Of a stretch of 64,000 nt of DNA, positions 37,430 through 45,578 are shown one piece after another (the first letter of the stretch is position 1; each line of letters starts with the position of its first letter). Made by a program: the position numbers and the translations under genes. Source of the DNA: Pseudomonas chlororaphis subsp. aurantiaca (GTDB taxonomy: Bacteria; Pseudomonadota; Gammaproteobacteria; Pseudomonadales; Pseudomonadaceae); assembly GCF_013466605.1 (NCBI RefSeq), contig NZ_CP059162.1:1798001-1862000 (forward strand), written 5' to 3'. The notes below the pieces were generated by a model. The model searched no databases. It saw nothing but the letters and a program-made list of their open reading frames with translations, and was not told the DNA's origin.

Positions 37430-37573
37430 ATGCTCAGGTTGCTTTCGTTGTTGATGTTCGCTGTGGTGTTGCTACCGATCGGCTGGGCGCGCCGGATATT
37501 CAATTCCTCGCGCTTCAGCCAGCGTTTCCATCAAGGCTCGACGGCGTGGGACCACCCGGAAAACACCCGTTAG
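37430..37573 (+). CDS. 47-residue membrane microprotein
   Basis: An ORF of 144 nt with AGGAGACAAGG before the ATG, 34 bases after the carbamoyltransferase gene. Residues 1-19 are a hydrophobic helix (MLRLLSLLMFAVVLLPIGW), followed by a basic soluble tail with FNSSRFSQRFHQGS and ending WDHPENTR. It matches the second required ORF below 150 nt that I recall from the WH6 cluster. Small membrane proteins are also common beside NodU-type carbamoyltransferases (SxtJ/SxtK in saxitoxin loci), so it may anchor or cofactor that enzyme; this is inference. Confidence 0.75.
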   Translation: MLRLLSLLMFAVVLLPIGWARRIFNSSRFSQRFHQGSTAWDHPENTR

Positions 37574-37600
37574 GCCGCATAACTGCAAGGGCTCGGATCC

Positions 37601-38923
37601 ATGTCAACGGTCATCTACAAGAACTTGAATGCCTCACCGATTCACGCCGTCAATGGTGCTGGGGTCTGGCTTGAGGATGCTTCGGGCAAACGCTACCTCG
37701 ACACGTGCGGCGGGGTGGCCGTTTCCAGCCTGGGACATGGACATCCACGGATCGCCGCGGCCATCGAGCAGCAGGCGAAAAAACTCAGTTGGGCCCATGC
37801 CGGCAGCTTCACCACGGCCGCCGCCGAGGAGTTGGCGGACCTGCTGGTGGGGGCCTCCGGCGGGTTGGCCAAGGCGCAGTTTCTCTCCGGCGGCTCCGAG
37901 GTCATGGAGCTGGCGATGAAAATTGCCTACCAATATCAGTGCGAGCGCGGGCTGCCGGGCAAATCGATCTTTATCTCGCGGCAGCAGAGCTACCACGGCA
38001 GCACCCTGGGGACCCTGGCGATTTCCGGCAACCTCCAGCGTCGCGGGGTCTTCGAGCCGCTGCTCGGGCCCGCCGAATTCGTCTCGCCCTGTTATGCCTA
38101 TCGCCATCAGGGCACCGATGAAAGCGATGAGCAGTACGGGACTCGCCTGGCGCTGGAGCTGGACGAAAAGATCAGGGCGCTGGGCAGCGACAGGGTGGCG
38201 GCGTTCTTCGCCGAGACCGTGGTCGGCTCCACCAACGGCGCGGTGCCGCCGGTGCCGGGGTACTTCCGCAAGATCAAGGCGGTGTGCGAGCGCCACGACG
38301 TGCTGCTGATCCTCGACGAGGTGATGGCCGGCATGGGGCGTACCGGCAGGTTCTTCGCCTACGAAGACGACGGCATCGTGCCGGACATGGTCGCGGTCGG
38401 CAAAGGCCTGGCAGCCGGTTACCAGCCGATCTCGGCGTTGCTGGTCAGCAGCCAGGTGCATGAGGCCATGGCGGGCAACTCCGGGGTGCTGGGCAACGGC
38501 CAGACCCACGTCAACCATCCGTTGGCCTGCGCCGTTGCGCTGGAGGTGCAGCGGGTCATCCAGGACGAGAACCTGCTGCCGGCCGTGCGCTTGCGCGGCG
38601 AGCAACTGCGCCACGGCCTGCGCGAGTGCCTGGCGCGCTTCGAGCATGTCGGCGATGTGCGCGGACGCGGCCTGTTCGTCGGCGTGGAGTTCGTTCAGGA
38701 CCGGAACACCCGCGAGCCCTATCACGGTGGCGGCCGTTACGCCGCGAGCCTCAAGGCGCAGGCGCTGGAACAAGGGCTGCTGATTTATCCGGGCAGCGGA
38801 ACCGCCGACGGTGTTCACGGCAACCACGTGCTGTTCGCGCCGCCCTTCATCTCCAGCGAGGCGGACATCGCCGAAATGGTCGAGCGCTTCACGGCGGTAG
38901 TCGAGGCCTGCCAGCAGGGTTAG
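37601..38923 (+). CDS. gvgH: class III PLP aminotransferase
   Basis: 440 residues of the ornithine/acetylornithine/GABA aminotransferase class. The N-terminal ASGKRYLDTCGGVAVSSLGH, the cofactor region LILDEVMAGMGRTG and the Schiff-base Lys268 in AVGKGLAAGYQPIS are clear. It transaminates an omega- or alpha-amino acid intermediate; the exact substrate cannot be read from sequence. The symbol follows recall of the WH6 gvg cluster and position as eighth gene. Confidence 0.92.
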   Translation: MSTVIYKNLNASPIHAVNGAGVWLEDASGKRYLDTCGGVAVSSLGHGHPRIAAAIEQQAKKLSWAHAGSFTTAAAEELADLLVGASGGLAKAQFLSGGSEVMELAMKIAYQYQCERGLPGKSIFISRQQSYHGSTLGTLAISGNLQRRGVFEPLLGPAEFVSPCYAYRHQGTDESDEQYGTRLALELDEKIRALGSDRVAAFFAETVVGSTNGAVPPVPGYFRKIKAVCERHDVLLILDEVMAGMGRTGRFFAYEDDGIVPDMVAVGKGLAAGYQPISALLVSSQVHEAMAGNSGVLGNGQTHVNHPLACAVALEVQRVIQDENLLPAVRLRGEQLRHGLRECLARFEHVGDVRGRGLFVGVEFVQDRNTREPYHGGGRYAASLKAQALEQGLLIYPGSGTADGVHGNHVLFAPPFISSEADIAEMVERFTAVVEACQQG

Positions 38924-38984
38924 CGGGGGAGGGCGGACCGGGTGTGTTTTCGAAATGTACCAACAGCCAATAGTGGAAAAGACT

Positions 38985-39587
38985 ATGCAGACCATCGAAC
39001 CATGCAAGGACAAAGTTCTATTGTCGGTGTGCACCATGGACTGGTGCGATCACGGCGTTGAATTCGCCAAGACGGTTTTTTCCAACCTGGAAGTGTTCTG
39101 TTGGGACCCGGGCGACCCCTATCCGTATCACCTGGAAGACTGGGAGGGCGACTGGATCATTTCCTATCGCGGCGACTTCATCTTCCCGCCGAGCATCTAT
39201 CAGCGGGCCCGCAAGGGCGCGATCAACCTGCACCCGGCGCCGCCCAAGTACCGCGGCCTGGGCAGCCAGTACTACGCGATCTACTACCAGGACGAAACCT
39301 ACGGTTCGACCTGCCATCACCTGGCGCCCTCGGTGGACAGCGGCGACATCATCCACGTCGCGCGTTTCAACATCGCCCCGGCGGAAACCGCGTCTTCGCT
39401 GCGCCTGCACGTCGGCGCCTATTGCCTGCAGCAGTTCATCCACCTGTTGACCGACTACATCCTGCAAGGCCGTCCGCTGCCGGTGTCGCCCGAGCGCTGG
39501 GGCGAGCGGCTGTACAAGCAATCCGAACTCAAACCCTGGATGGAAAAGATCCGGGCCGAAGAACCCGATCATCGCTGCTTCAAGTAG
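38985..39587 (+). CDS. gvgI: formyltransferase (Fmt/PurN fold)
   Basis: 200 residues with the catalytic triad of 10-formyl-tetrahydrofolate-dependent formyltransferases: Asn81 and His83 in INLHPAPPKYRG, and Asp121 in DSGDIIH. The ATG at 38985 with GGAAAAG upstream is preferred to one ten codons earlier. It is shorter than Met-tRNA formyltransferase and lacks its C-terminal domain, as in small-molecule N-formylating enzymes. It is a good candidate for adding the N-formyl group of formylaminooxyvinylglycine. The symbol is by recall of the WH6 cluster. Confidence 0.9.
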   Translation: MQTIEPCKDKVLLSVCTMDWCDHGVEFAKTVFSNLEVFCWDPGDPYPYHLEDWEGDWIISYRGDFIFPPSIYQRARKGAINLHPAPPKYRGLGSQYYAIYYQDETYGSTCHHLAPSVDSGDIIHVARFNIAPAETASSLRLHVGAYCLQQFIHLLTDYILQGRPLPVSPERWGERLYKQSELKPWMEKIRAEEPDHRCFK

Positions 39588-39667
39588 CGAGGATGGATGC
39601 CGGCCCGCGCGGGGCGGCATCCCGGTTGGTAAACCCTGCTCCCGCGACTTCTACGAGAGACCGTCAA

Positions 39668-40297
39668 ATGTTTGATTTATCGAGCTTTGGTGCTGCTATG
39701 GCCGTTTACGTCATCGGAACCGCCAGCCCTGGCCCGGGTAACCTAGCGATTGCCAACACCTCGCTCAGCTACGGGCGTACCCCGGGGCTGGCGCTGGCGG
39801 CCGGGGTCATTTCCGGTTCGTTGTGCTGGGGCGCGATGACGGCCGCGGGCGTCTCGGCCTTGCTGATGTCCAACACCCAGGTGCTGGTCTGGCTGAAGAT
39901 CCTCGGCGCCTGCTACCTGTTATGGCTGGCCTACAAATCCATCCGCGGCGCCCTGAGCTCGAGCGCGGTCAACCTCAATCGCGCCCGGGCCAAACAGAGC
40001 CGCACGCTGGGGTTCTACCTGCAAGGGCTGGGCATCCACCTGACCAACCCCAAGGCGGCCCTGACCTGGTTCACCGTGACCACTGTCGGCCTCAGCGCCA
40101 CGGCACCCTCCTGGGCCAGCTTCGTGCTGGTGGGCAGCTGTGCGGTCGCCGGCTTCGTGATTTTCTGCGCCTATGCCCTGGCCTTTTCCGCGCGTTCGGC
40201 GGAGCCGTTTTTCGTCCGCACGCGCAAGGCTTTCGGCCTGGTCTGCGGCGCGTTCTACGCGATGGTCGCCGCGGGCTTCATCGGGTCCTTGCTGTAA
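39668..40297 (+). CDS. LysE-family exporter, divergent type
   Basis: 209 residues, about six helices. The signature region reads IGTASPGPGNLAIANTSLSYG, differing from the VTPGPNN form of the other two exporters here, and HLTNPKAALTWF replaces QWVNPKAW. It probably exports an amino-acid-like product. GAGAGACC lies before the ATG. By position it would be gvgJ. Confidence 0.88.
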   Translation: MFDLSSFGAAMAVYVIGTASPGPGNLAIANTSLSYGRTPGLALAAGVISGSLCWGAMTAAGVSALLMSNTQVLVWLKILGACYLLWLAYKSIRGALSSSAVNLNRARAKQSRTLGFYLQGLGIHLTNPKAALTWFTVTTVGLSATAPSWASFVLVGSCAVAGFVIFCAYALAFSARSAEPFFVRTRKAFGLVCGAFYAMVAAGFIGSLL

Positions 40298-40386
40298 GCG
40301 TGGATAAGCCTCGCCCGTGGCGATCGCCGGGGCGAAAACAATGACTCAGGGCTCTGTTCGGAGCATGTACTTCTCAGGATGACTGT

Positions 40387-40992
40387 ATGCCGTTGTCGAT
40401 CGACTTGTTGTTGGCTTTCGCCTTGTTTGCCTTTGTCACCTCGGTGACCCCCGGACCGAACAACACCATGCTGCTGGCCTCGGGGGTGAATTTCGGGTTC
40501 CGTCGCACGGTGCCGCATATCCTCGGGATCAGTTCGGGGTTCCTGGTGCTGGTGCTGGCCGTCGGCCTGGGCCTGGGCGCCGTGTTCGAAGCCTATCCGG
40601 TGCTGTACAAGGTGCTGCGCTACGTCGGTGCGGCCTATCTGCTGTACCTGGCCTGGAACATCGCCCGTTCCGGGCCGGTGTCCCAGGAAGTCGACGGCAA
40701 GGGCCGGCCGCTGGGGTTCTGGGGCGCCGCGGCGTTCCAGTGGGTCAACCCCAAGGCCTGGGTCATGGCGCTGGGGGCTATCAGCACCTACACGCCGTTG
40801 CAGGGTTACTTTTTCAACGTGGTGGTGATCGCCAGCCTGTTTGCCTTGATCAACGCGCCGAGCGTCGGGGTCTGGGCCGGGTTCGGCAGCGTGCTGCGCA
40901 ATGTCCTGCGCGATCCGCGCTGGCTGCGCCTGTTCAACTACGGCATGGCCTTGCTGCTGGTGATTTCCTTGTTCCCGCTGCTGCAAGCCTGA
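40387..40992 (+). CDS. LysE-family exporter
   Basis: 201 residues with SVTPGPNNTMLLASGVNFGF and FQWVNPKAW, closely similar to the LysE protein encoded at 34862-35488 over most of the length. It is the last gene of the cluster before a strong terminator. By position it would be gvgK. I recall that the WH6 transporters have overlapping but distinct roles. Confidence 0.9.
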   Translation: MPLSIDLLLAFALFAFVTSVTPGPNNTMLLASGVNFGFRRTVPHILGISSGFLVLVLAVGLGLGAVFEAYPVLYKVLRYVGAAYLLYLAWNIARSGPVSQEVDGKGRPLGFWGAAAFQWVNPKAWVMALGAISTYTPLQGYFFNVVVIASLFALINAPSVGVWAGFGSVLRNVLRDPRWLRLFNYGMALLLVISLFPLLQA

Positions 40993-41015
40993 GGGGCTTT
41001 CGCAGGGCGTTATGC

Positions 41016-41052
41016 CGCCACCCGCCGCAACCGGCGCGTGGCGTTTTTTTTT
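41016..41052 (+). terminator. strong Rho-independent terminator of the cluster
   Basis: CGCCACCCGCCG and CGGCGCGTGGCG form a 12-bp stem with one mismatch over a CAAC loop, followed by nine T residues. It closes the plus-strand cluster 23 bases after its last gene. Confidence 0.88.
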
Positions 41053-41059
41053 CCGCTCA

Positions 41060-43090
41060 TTACCCCTGGGCGACAGCCGCCACGCCGGGTTCGTGGCGAG
41101 TCAGGCGGCACCATTTGTGCCAGGTGAATTGCAGTTGCAGCAGCGCCGCCCTGGCCATTTCCCGGTCCTGTTCCGGCAGTTGCGGCGCCTGCTCCAGGGC
41201 CTTGAGCAGGGCGACGGTCGGAGCATCCAGTCGATCGGTGCGGCGTGGCGTCGGTCCGCCCGACTTGAGCTGCGTGGCGATGTTCTGCAGGTAGTGCCCG
41301 CGCTCGATGCCCAGGGCGCCGGTCGCGGCGCCCAGGCTGGCGCGCAATTGCAGCAGTTCGTCGCCCAGGTCGAGCCCGAGCAGGCCGTTGTCCCAGTGCT
41401 GGCGGCGTTCCTGGGGCAGGCTTTCGGAGTAGCGCGCCAGGCGGATCAAGCGATCGGCCATGCGCCCGCCGAACCAGCTCTCGGCTTGCTCCAGCGGGCG
41501 CGAGGTGAGTTGCGCCAGGTCGAACAGCGAGGCGCGGAACATCCGCCGATAGTGATGTTCGCCGGGGTTGAGGCTGACCAGGCGGAACACCAGGACCGCG
41601 ATGCCGACGCCGACCAGGGTCGCCATGGCCTTGTTGAGGAAGTTGGCCAGGTCGTAGGTCATCAGGTTGCCGGGGCCGACGTTGTTGACGAAAAAGATGC
41701 AGAACGCCGATGCGATCGGCGCCATCCGCGGTTTGCTCATGCACAGCGAAGCGCAAAACAGCGGCACCCCGAGCCCCACGCACAGCAGCGGGAAACCGTC
41801 CCAGCCGGGCAGCAACCCAAGGCTGACGAAGCCGGCGATCGGTATTGACAGGGCGATGCCCTTGAGAAAGTTGAGGCTGGAGGCGGAAGGGTTTTCCCGG
41901 CCGGCGAACAGGCTTAGCACCACCCCGCAGATCGATACCGCGCCCAGGCCGGAGGGCCAGGCCGAGAGCACCCAGAAGCCGGCCACGGCGAGAAACGCCA
42001 GGGCGCTGCGCAGGCCGCCGAGGATGCCTTGCTCGATATCCCGGTGCCAGGACAGGGCGCCAGGCGCGCCATGGGGGACTCGGCCCTGCTCGACGGCCTG
42101 CAGGGTCCGCGCGCTGCGTTCGAGCAGAGCCGGCACCTGAGCCAATTGCATCAGACACAGATGCGCATCCTGCGACAGGCTGCGGTCCTGCAGTGCTTCT
42201 TGAAGGCGTGCCGACAGCTGGGCGATGTCTTCCTCGTGGCTGTTATCCAGGGCCGTGGCCAGTCGTTCGATCAGCGGTGCCACCGCAGCATTCGCCGCGC
42301 TGTCGAGCATCAGCCGTTGGCGGGCCACGCCGCGAGCGGCGCGCAACAGGCTCAGCAAGTCGCGACTGAGCACCCGCAGGGCCTGGGAGCGCCGACGGCC
42401 CTGAGGCCCTTCGAACCAGGCGTGATCGCGCTGGGCATCGACCGCCACCAGTTTTCCGAGGGCTTCCAGCAACCCCTTGCGCTGGTCCTGGCCGATCAGC
42501 TCGGAGGCCGCGGCGCGCATGCCGGCTTGCCACGCGAGCTTGCCCTGGGTGGCCAGCGCCTGTTCGACCCGGCGCGGCCAGAGCACGGTGCTGGCGATCG
42601 CCGCGCAGATGATGCCCAGGCTGATTTCCGAACAGCGGGCCACGGCCTGGTCGAACACCAGCAGCGGATGGGCGGTGGCGGGCAGGGCGATGATCGCCGC
42701 GGTGTAGCCGGCCAGTACGAAGCCGTAGGAAGCATGATTGCGCAGCAGCGAGGCGCCGGTGGTGCAGAAGGCCAGCCACAGCGCCATCGCCAGCAGGAAC
42801 AACAGGGGCGCCTGGCCGAACAGGCCGATCAGCAGGATCGAGGCCATGGCCCCGCTAAAGGTGCCGAGCAGGCGGAAGGCGCCCTTGGCCAGGACCATGC
42901 CGCTGCTGGGCTGGCTGACGATGAACACGGTGGTCAGGGCCCATTGCGGCTGTTCGAGGTTGAAACGAAAGGCCAGGTACAGAGCGATGCCCCCGGCGAT
43001 CATGTTCCTGATGGCGAACAGCAGGTCGTTGCGGCTGGGAGCCAGGACGGCCAACCAGAAATCGGGGATTCGCAGGGTGAGGCTTTTCAT
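41060..43090 (-). CDS. FUSC-family (fusaric acid resistance/YccS-like) membrane protein
   Basis: 676 residues with two blocks of membrane helices (about residues 20-170 and 360-510), each followed by a long soluble region, the architecture of FUSC/AaeB-type aromatic-acid efflux proteins. The ATG at 43090 lacks a strong ribosome site; a TTG two codons earlier is possible. No HlyD-type adaptor or outer-membrane partner is adjacent. A palindromic site lies just upstream. Confidence 0.88.
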   Translation of the reverse strand: MKSLTLRIPDFWLAVLAPSRNDLLFAIRNMIAGGIALYLAFRFNLEQPQWALTTVFIVSQPSSGMVLAKGAFRLLGTFSGAMASILLIGLFGQAPLLFLLAMALWLAFCTTGASLLRNHASYGFVLAGYTAAIIALPATAHPLLVFDQAVARCSEISLGIICAAIASTVLWPRRVEQALATQGKLAWQAGMRAAASELIGQDQRKGLLEALGKLVAVDAQRDHAWFEGPQGRRRSQALRVLSRDLLSLLRAARGVARQRLMLDSAANAAVAPLIERLATALDNSHEEDIAQLSARLQEALQDRSLSQDAHLCLMQLAQVPALLERSARTLQAVEQGRVPHGAPGALSWHRDIEQGILGGLRSALAFLAVAGFWVLSAWPSGLGAVSICGVVLSLFAGRENPSASSLNFLKGIALSIPIAGFVSLGLLPGWDGFPLLCVGLGVPLFCASLCMSKPRMAPIASAFCIFFVNNVGPGNLMTYDLANFLNKAMATLVGVGIAVLVFRLVSLNPGEHHYRRMFRASLFDLAQLTSRPLEQAESWFGGRMADRLIRLARYSESLPQERRQHWDNGLLGLDLGDELLQLRASLGAATGALGIERGHYLQNIATQLKSGGPTPRRTDRLDAPTVALLKALEQAPQLPEQDREMARAALLQLQFTWHKWCRLTRHEPGVAAVAQG

Positions 43091-43112
43091 CGGCAAGGCA
43101 TGTAGATAGCTA

Positions 43113-43125
43113 GCTAATGATTAGC
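43113..43125. promoter_or_regulatory. GCTAATGATTAGC palindrome upstream of the FUSC gene
   Basis: A perfect 13-base palindrome, overlapping a second one (TAGCTAGCTA at 43107-43116), lies about 25-35 bases before the FUSC start. Position and symmetry suggest a repressor operator, possibly MarR- or LysR-type. No regulator gene is adjacent. Confidence 0.5.
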
Positions 43126-43256
43126 ATCATATCTACTTGCCTGGAAAATTCCAATGAGGATTTTTCCGTTTCTGGAGGGTGCAGGTGCTGAGAGGGGCGA
43201 GGGTATCGGTGGGGCGAAGAAAAGGGCCCTGCGCGGATGGCAGGGCCCTGGAGGGA

Positions 43257-44045
43257 TCACTCGGCGATTTGCAGCTTGCGCGATTCGGTGTAGACGTAGC
43301 GGACTTTCTCGTACTCGAACGGCGAGTCCAGCTGGCCATAGCGGAAGCTGGTCTGATAGCGCTTGTCGATACTGCGCAGCACCCAGAGCTCCGGGTGGTT
43401 CGAGCTGACCTCGGAAACATTGAGGAAGTTGATCGCCGACTCGGTGGTGTAGTCCACGGCCAATCCGGCGGTATCGCGAAGGTTCGAGGGGCCGAGGATC
43501 GGCAGGACGAAATAGGCACCGCCCGGCACGCCGTAGAAGCCCAGGGTCTGGCCGAAGTCTTCGCTCTGGCGTGGCAGGCCCATGCTGGTGGCCGGGTCCC
43601 AGAGACCGCCGATACCGATGGTGGTGTTGACCAGCAGGCGGGCGGTGGTGTTCAGCGAGCGCTGGCCCTTGAACTGCAGCAGGCTGTTGACCAGGTTCGG
43701 CACGTCGCCCAGGTTGTTGAAGAAGTTGCTCACACCGGTGCGCAGGAAGCTCGGGGTGATGTAGCGGTAACCGTCGACCACCGGCAGGAACACCCACTGA
43801 TCGAAGCGGTAGTTGAAGTGGTACACCCGGCGGTTCCACGACTCCAGCGGGTCGTAGACGTTCAGCGCGTTGAGGGTCGAGCGCTCGAACTCGCGCTGGT
43901 CCAGGCCCGGGTTGAACTTGAGCTGCTTGAGCGGTTGGGTGAAGCCGTCCTCGTCTGCGACCACGGGTGTCGCGGTCTGGCCGTCGTCGGCATTGGCATA
44001 GCCTGCGCAGAACAACGCAGCGATGAGCAGGAGATGTTTAGCCAC
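43257..44045 (-). CDS. mlaA: MlaA/VacJ family lipoprotein
   Basis: 262 residues from a GTG start with GGAG upstream; the start lies 5 bases upstream of the stop of the preceding hydrolase gene, so translation is coupled. The family core is clear: NVYDPLESWNRRVYHFN, GVSNFFNNLGDVPNLVN, ARLLVNTTIGIGGLWDPA, FGQTLGFYGVPGGAYFVLP. MlaA sits in the outer membrane and moves misplaced phospholipids back toward the inner membrane. The signal region (ALFCAGYANA) has an atypical lipobox, so lipidation is uncertain. Confidence 0.92.
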   Translation of the reverse strand: MAKHLLLIAALFCAGYANADDGQTATPVVADEDGFTQPLKQLKFNPGLDQREFERSTLNALNVYDPLESWNRRVYHFNYRFDQWVFLPVVDGYRYITPSFLRTGVSNFFNNLGDVPNLVNSLLQFKGQRSLNTTARLLVNTTIGIGGLWDPATSMGLPRQSEDFGQTLGFYGVPGGAYFVLPILGPSNLRDTAGLAVDYTTESAINFLNVSEVSSNHPELWVLRSIDKRYQTSFRYGQLDSPFEYEKVRYVYTESRKLQIAE

Positions 44046-45336
44046 GGAAGAACTCCAGCATGGCGTCGCTGTTGACGCGGTAGTTGAGGTTGCCGCAATG
44101 GCCGCCATGGGGGTAGACCGTCAGCCGGTCGCCAAAGGTCTTGCGCAGGAAACCCAGGTCGCCGGGGCCGAGGATCACGTCGTCGGCGTTGTGCATCACC
44201 GCGATTTTCGGGCTGTCCTGCAGGTAATCCTTGAGTGCGTATAGGCTCACCTGGTCGATCAGTTGCAGCACGCTGCCGCCGTCGGTGCGGGCGCGCCACA
44301 TCGGGATTACCTGCTCGGTGAGGTAACAGTCGAAGTCGCACTGCAGGGCGCGCTTGAGGAACGGCGTGAGGTTGGTGCCTTCGCTGATCGGGTACTTGGG
44401 CGGGGTGATCAGGCCCCGGCGGTTGATCAGGTCCGAGGTGAAGGCGATGTCGGCGGCGGAGAAGCGGAACGAGGTGCCGATCAGCATCGCCATCTGTTCG
44501 TTGCTCAAATGCTGCTTGGACTGCTGGAAGTCATAGAGCAGGGCATCGTTGAGATCGATGTAGCCCTTCTGCTGGAAGTAGCGGGTCAGCTTGTTCAGTA
44601 CCAGCTCGTAGAAGGTGGTGGTGTTATTGATGCCCTTGACCTCGGTCTGCACCAGCTTGTCGAGGTTGGTGATGGAGGTATAGAGGTTGACCGGCGGGTT
44701 GAGCAGCAGGACCTTCTTGAAGTTGAAGCTGCGCCGGGTTTCGTCCAGCTTGCTGACGAAGGCCGCGTCCAGGGCACCGAGGCTGTAGCCGGTGAGGTAG
44801 AAATCGGTGATCGGCAGTTTCGGGTTCTGCGCGCGTACCGCCTGCATCACGCGGTATATGTCTTCGGCATCGTCCTTGGTCACGCCCGGCGTGGCGAACC
44901 GCGAGGCGGCGCTGATGAAGTCGAAGCTGGTGGGCGAGGACAGTTGCACCACGTGGTAGCCGGCCTGGTAATAGAGCTTCTTCAGGTACTCGTTGAGGCT
45001 GCTGTCATAGCGCGCGCCAGTGCCGGCGATGAGGAAGATCAGCGGTGCGGCATGGTCCTGCTCGGCGATGCGGTAGGTGAGCTTCTTCACGGCCCAGAAG
45101 TTGTCCGGCAGGATGAACTCGCGCTCGGGGCGCAAGGTCAGGCTGCGGTCGGACTGATTGATATCGTCGTCACTCGGCAGCTTCGGACGCAGGTCCGGCG
45201 GAGTGGTGGCAATGGTCGCCTCGAACGGATTGGTCAAGGGGTAGCCATAGCTGGCGGCGTCGATGTCGACCGCCAGTGCGGACGCACTCGAAATAAGGCC
45301 GCCAAACAGGGCAGCGAAGCGCAAGGAACGGAGCAT
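44038..45336 (-). CDS. alpha/beta hydrolase, secreted
   Basis: 432 residues from the ATG at 45336 (MLRSLRFAALFGG), with a signal peptide to about residue 20 (ASALA). The nucleophile elbow is GYSLGAL, and the likely catalytic His is near the end in YPHGGHCGN; an Asp-rich DDVILGPGD segment lies between them. It is predicted to be a periplasmic serine esterase or lipase. The 3' overlap with mlaA suggests a shared role in envelope lipid handling, which is inference. Confidence 0.82.
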   Translation of the reverse strand: MLRSLRFAALFGGLISSASALAVDIDAASYGYPLTNPFEATIATTPPDLRPKLPSDDDINQSDRSLTLRPEREFILPDNFWAVKKLTYRIAEQDHAAPLIFLIAGTGARYDSSLNEYLKKLYYQAGYHVVQLSSPTSFDFISAASRFATPGVTKDDAEDIYRVMQAVRAQNPKLPITDFYLTGYSLGALDAAFVSKLDETRRSFNFKKVLLLNPPVNLYTSITNLDKLVQTEVKGINNTTTFYELVLNKLTRYFQQKGYIDLNDALLYDFQQSKQHLSNEQMAMLIGTSFRFSAADIAFTSDLINRRGLITPPKYPISEGTNLTPFLKRALQCDFDCYLTEQVIPMWRARTDGGSVLQLIDQVSLYALKDYLQDSPKIAVMHNADDVILGPGDLGFLRKTFGDRLTVYPHGGHCGNLNYRVNSDAMLEFFRG

Positions 45337-45578
45337 GACTAAATCCCTGTAGAGGAAGGTGCCGGGTGAAGTTCGCAGGCTATGACCACCGGGTTGCTGC
45401 CGAAGTGCCATGGCACGGTACAAAAAACGATCAAGGCAGGGCAAAGCCGGATCGGCGGTAATAGTCGCCAGACGATACACTTTGTCGCTGTTTGCTCAAC
45501 AGTTATCTGTGCAACACGCTTGCTTACCGGCCTCGGGCGATTATGCTGGGCGCCGTTTTTCGTTTATCGGAGTGCTTC

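Larger units (their letters stand above)
30420..40992 (+). other. predicted oxyvinylglycine-type (gvg-like) biosynthetic gene cluster
   Basis: Eleven genes on one strand: SGNH protein, 28-codon ORF, HDO diiron enzyme, amidinotransferase, LysE, O-carbamoyltransferase, 47-codon ORF, class III aminotransferase, formyltransferase, LysE and LysE. They are followed by a strong terminator. From memory, the gvg cluster for 4-formylaminooxyvinylglycine in P. fluorescens WH6 has this content and order, including two required ORFs below 150 nt, several overlapping transporters and two dispensable central genes. Formyltransferase, aminotransferase and carbamoyltransferase fit an N-formylated aminooxy amino acid. 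The product is inferred, not shown. Confidence 0.75.

Noticed and set aside
30420..40992. Reading the cluster as a saxitoxin-like or AMB (methoxyvinylglycine) locus
   Set aside because: Amidinotransferase and carbamoyltransferase recall SxtG and SxtI, but no SxtA-type starter enzyme is present; AMB synthesis uses NRPS genes, which are absent.
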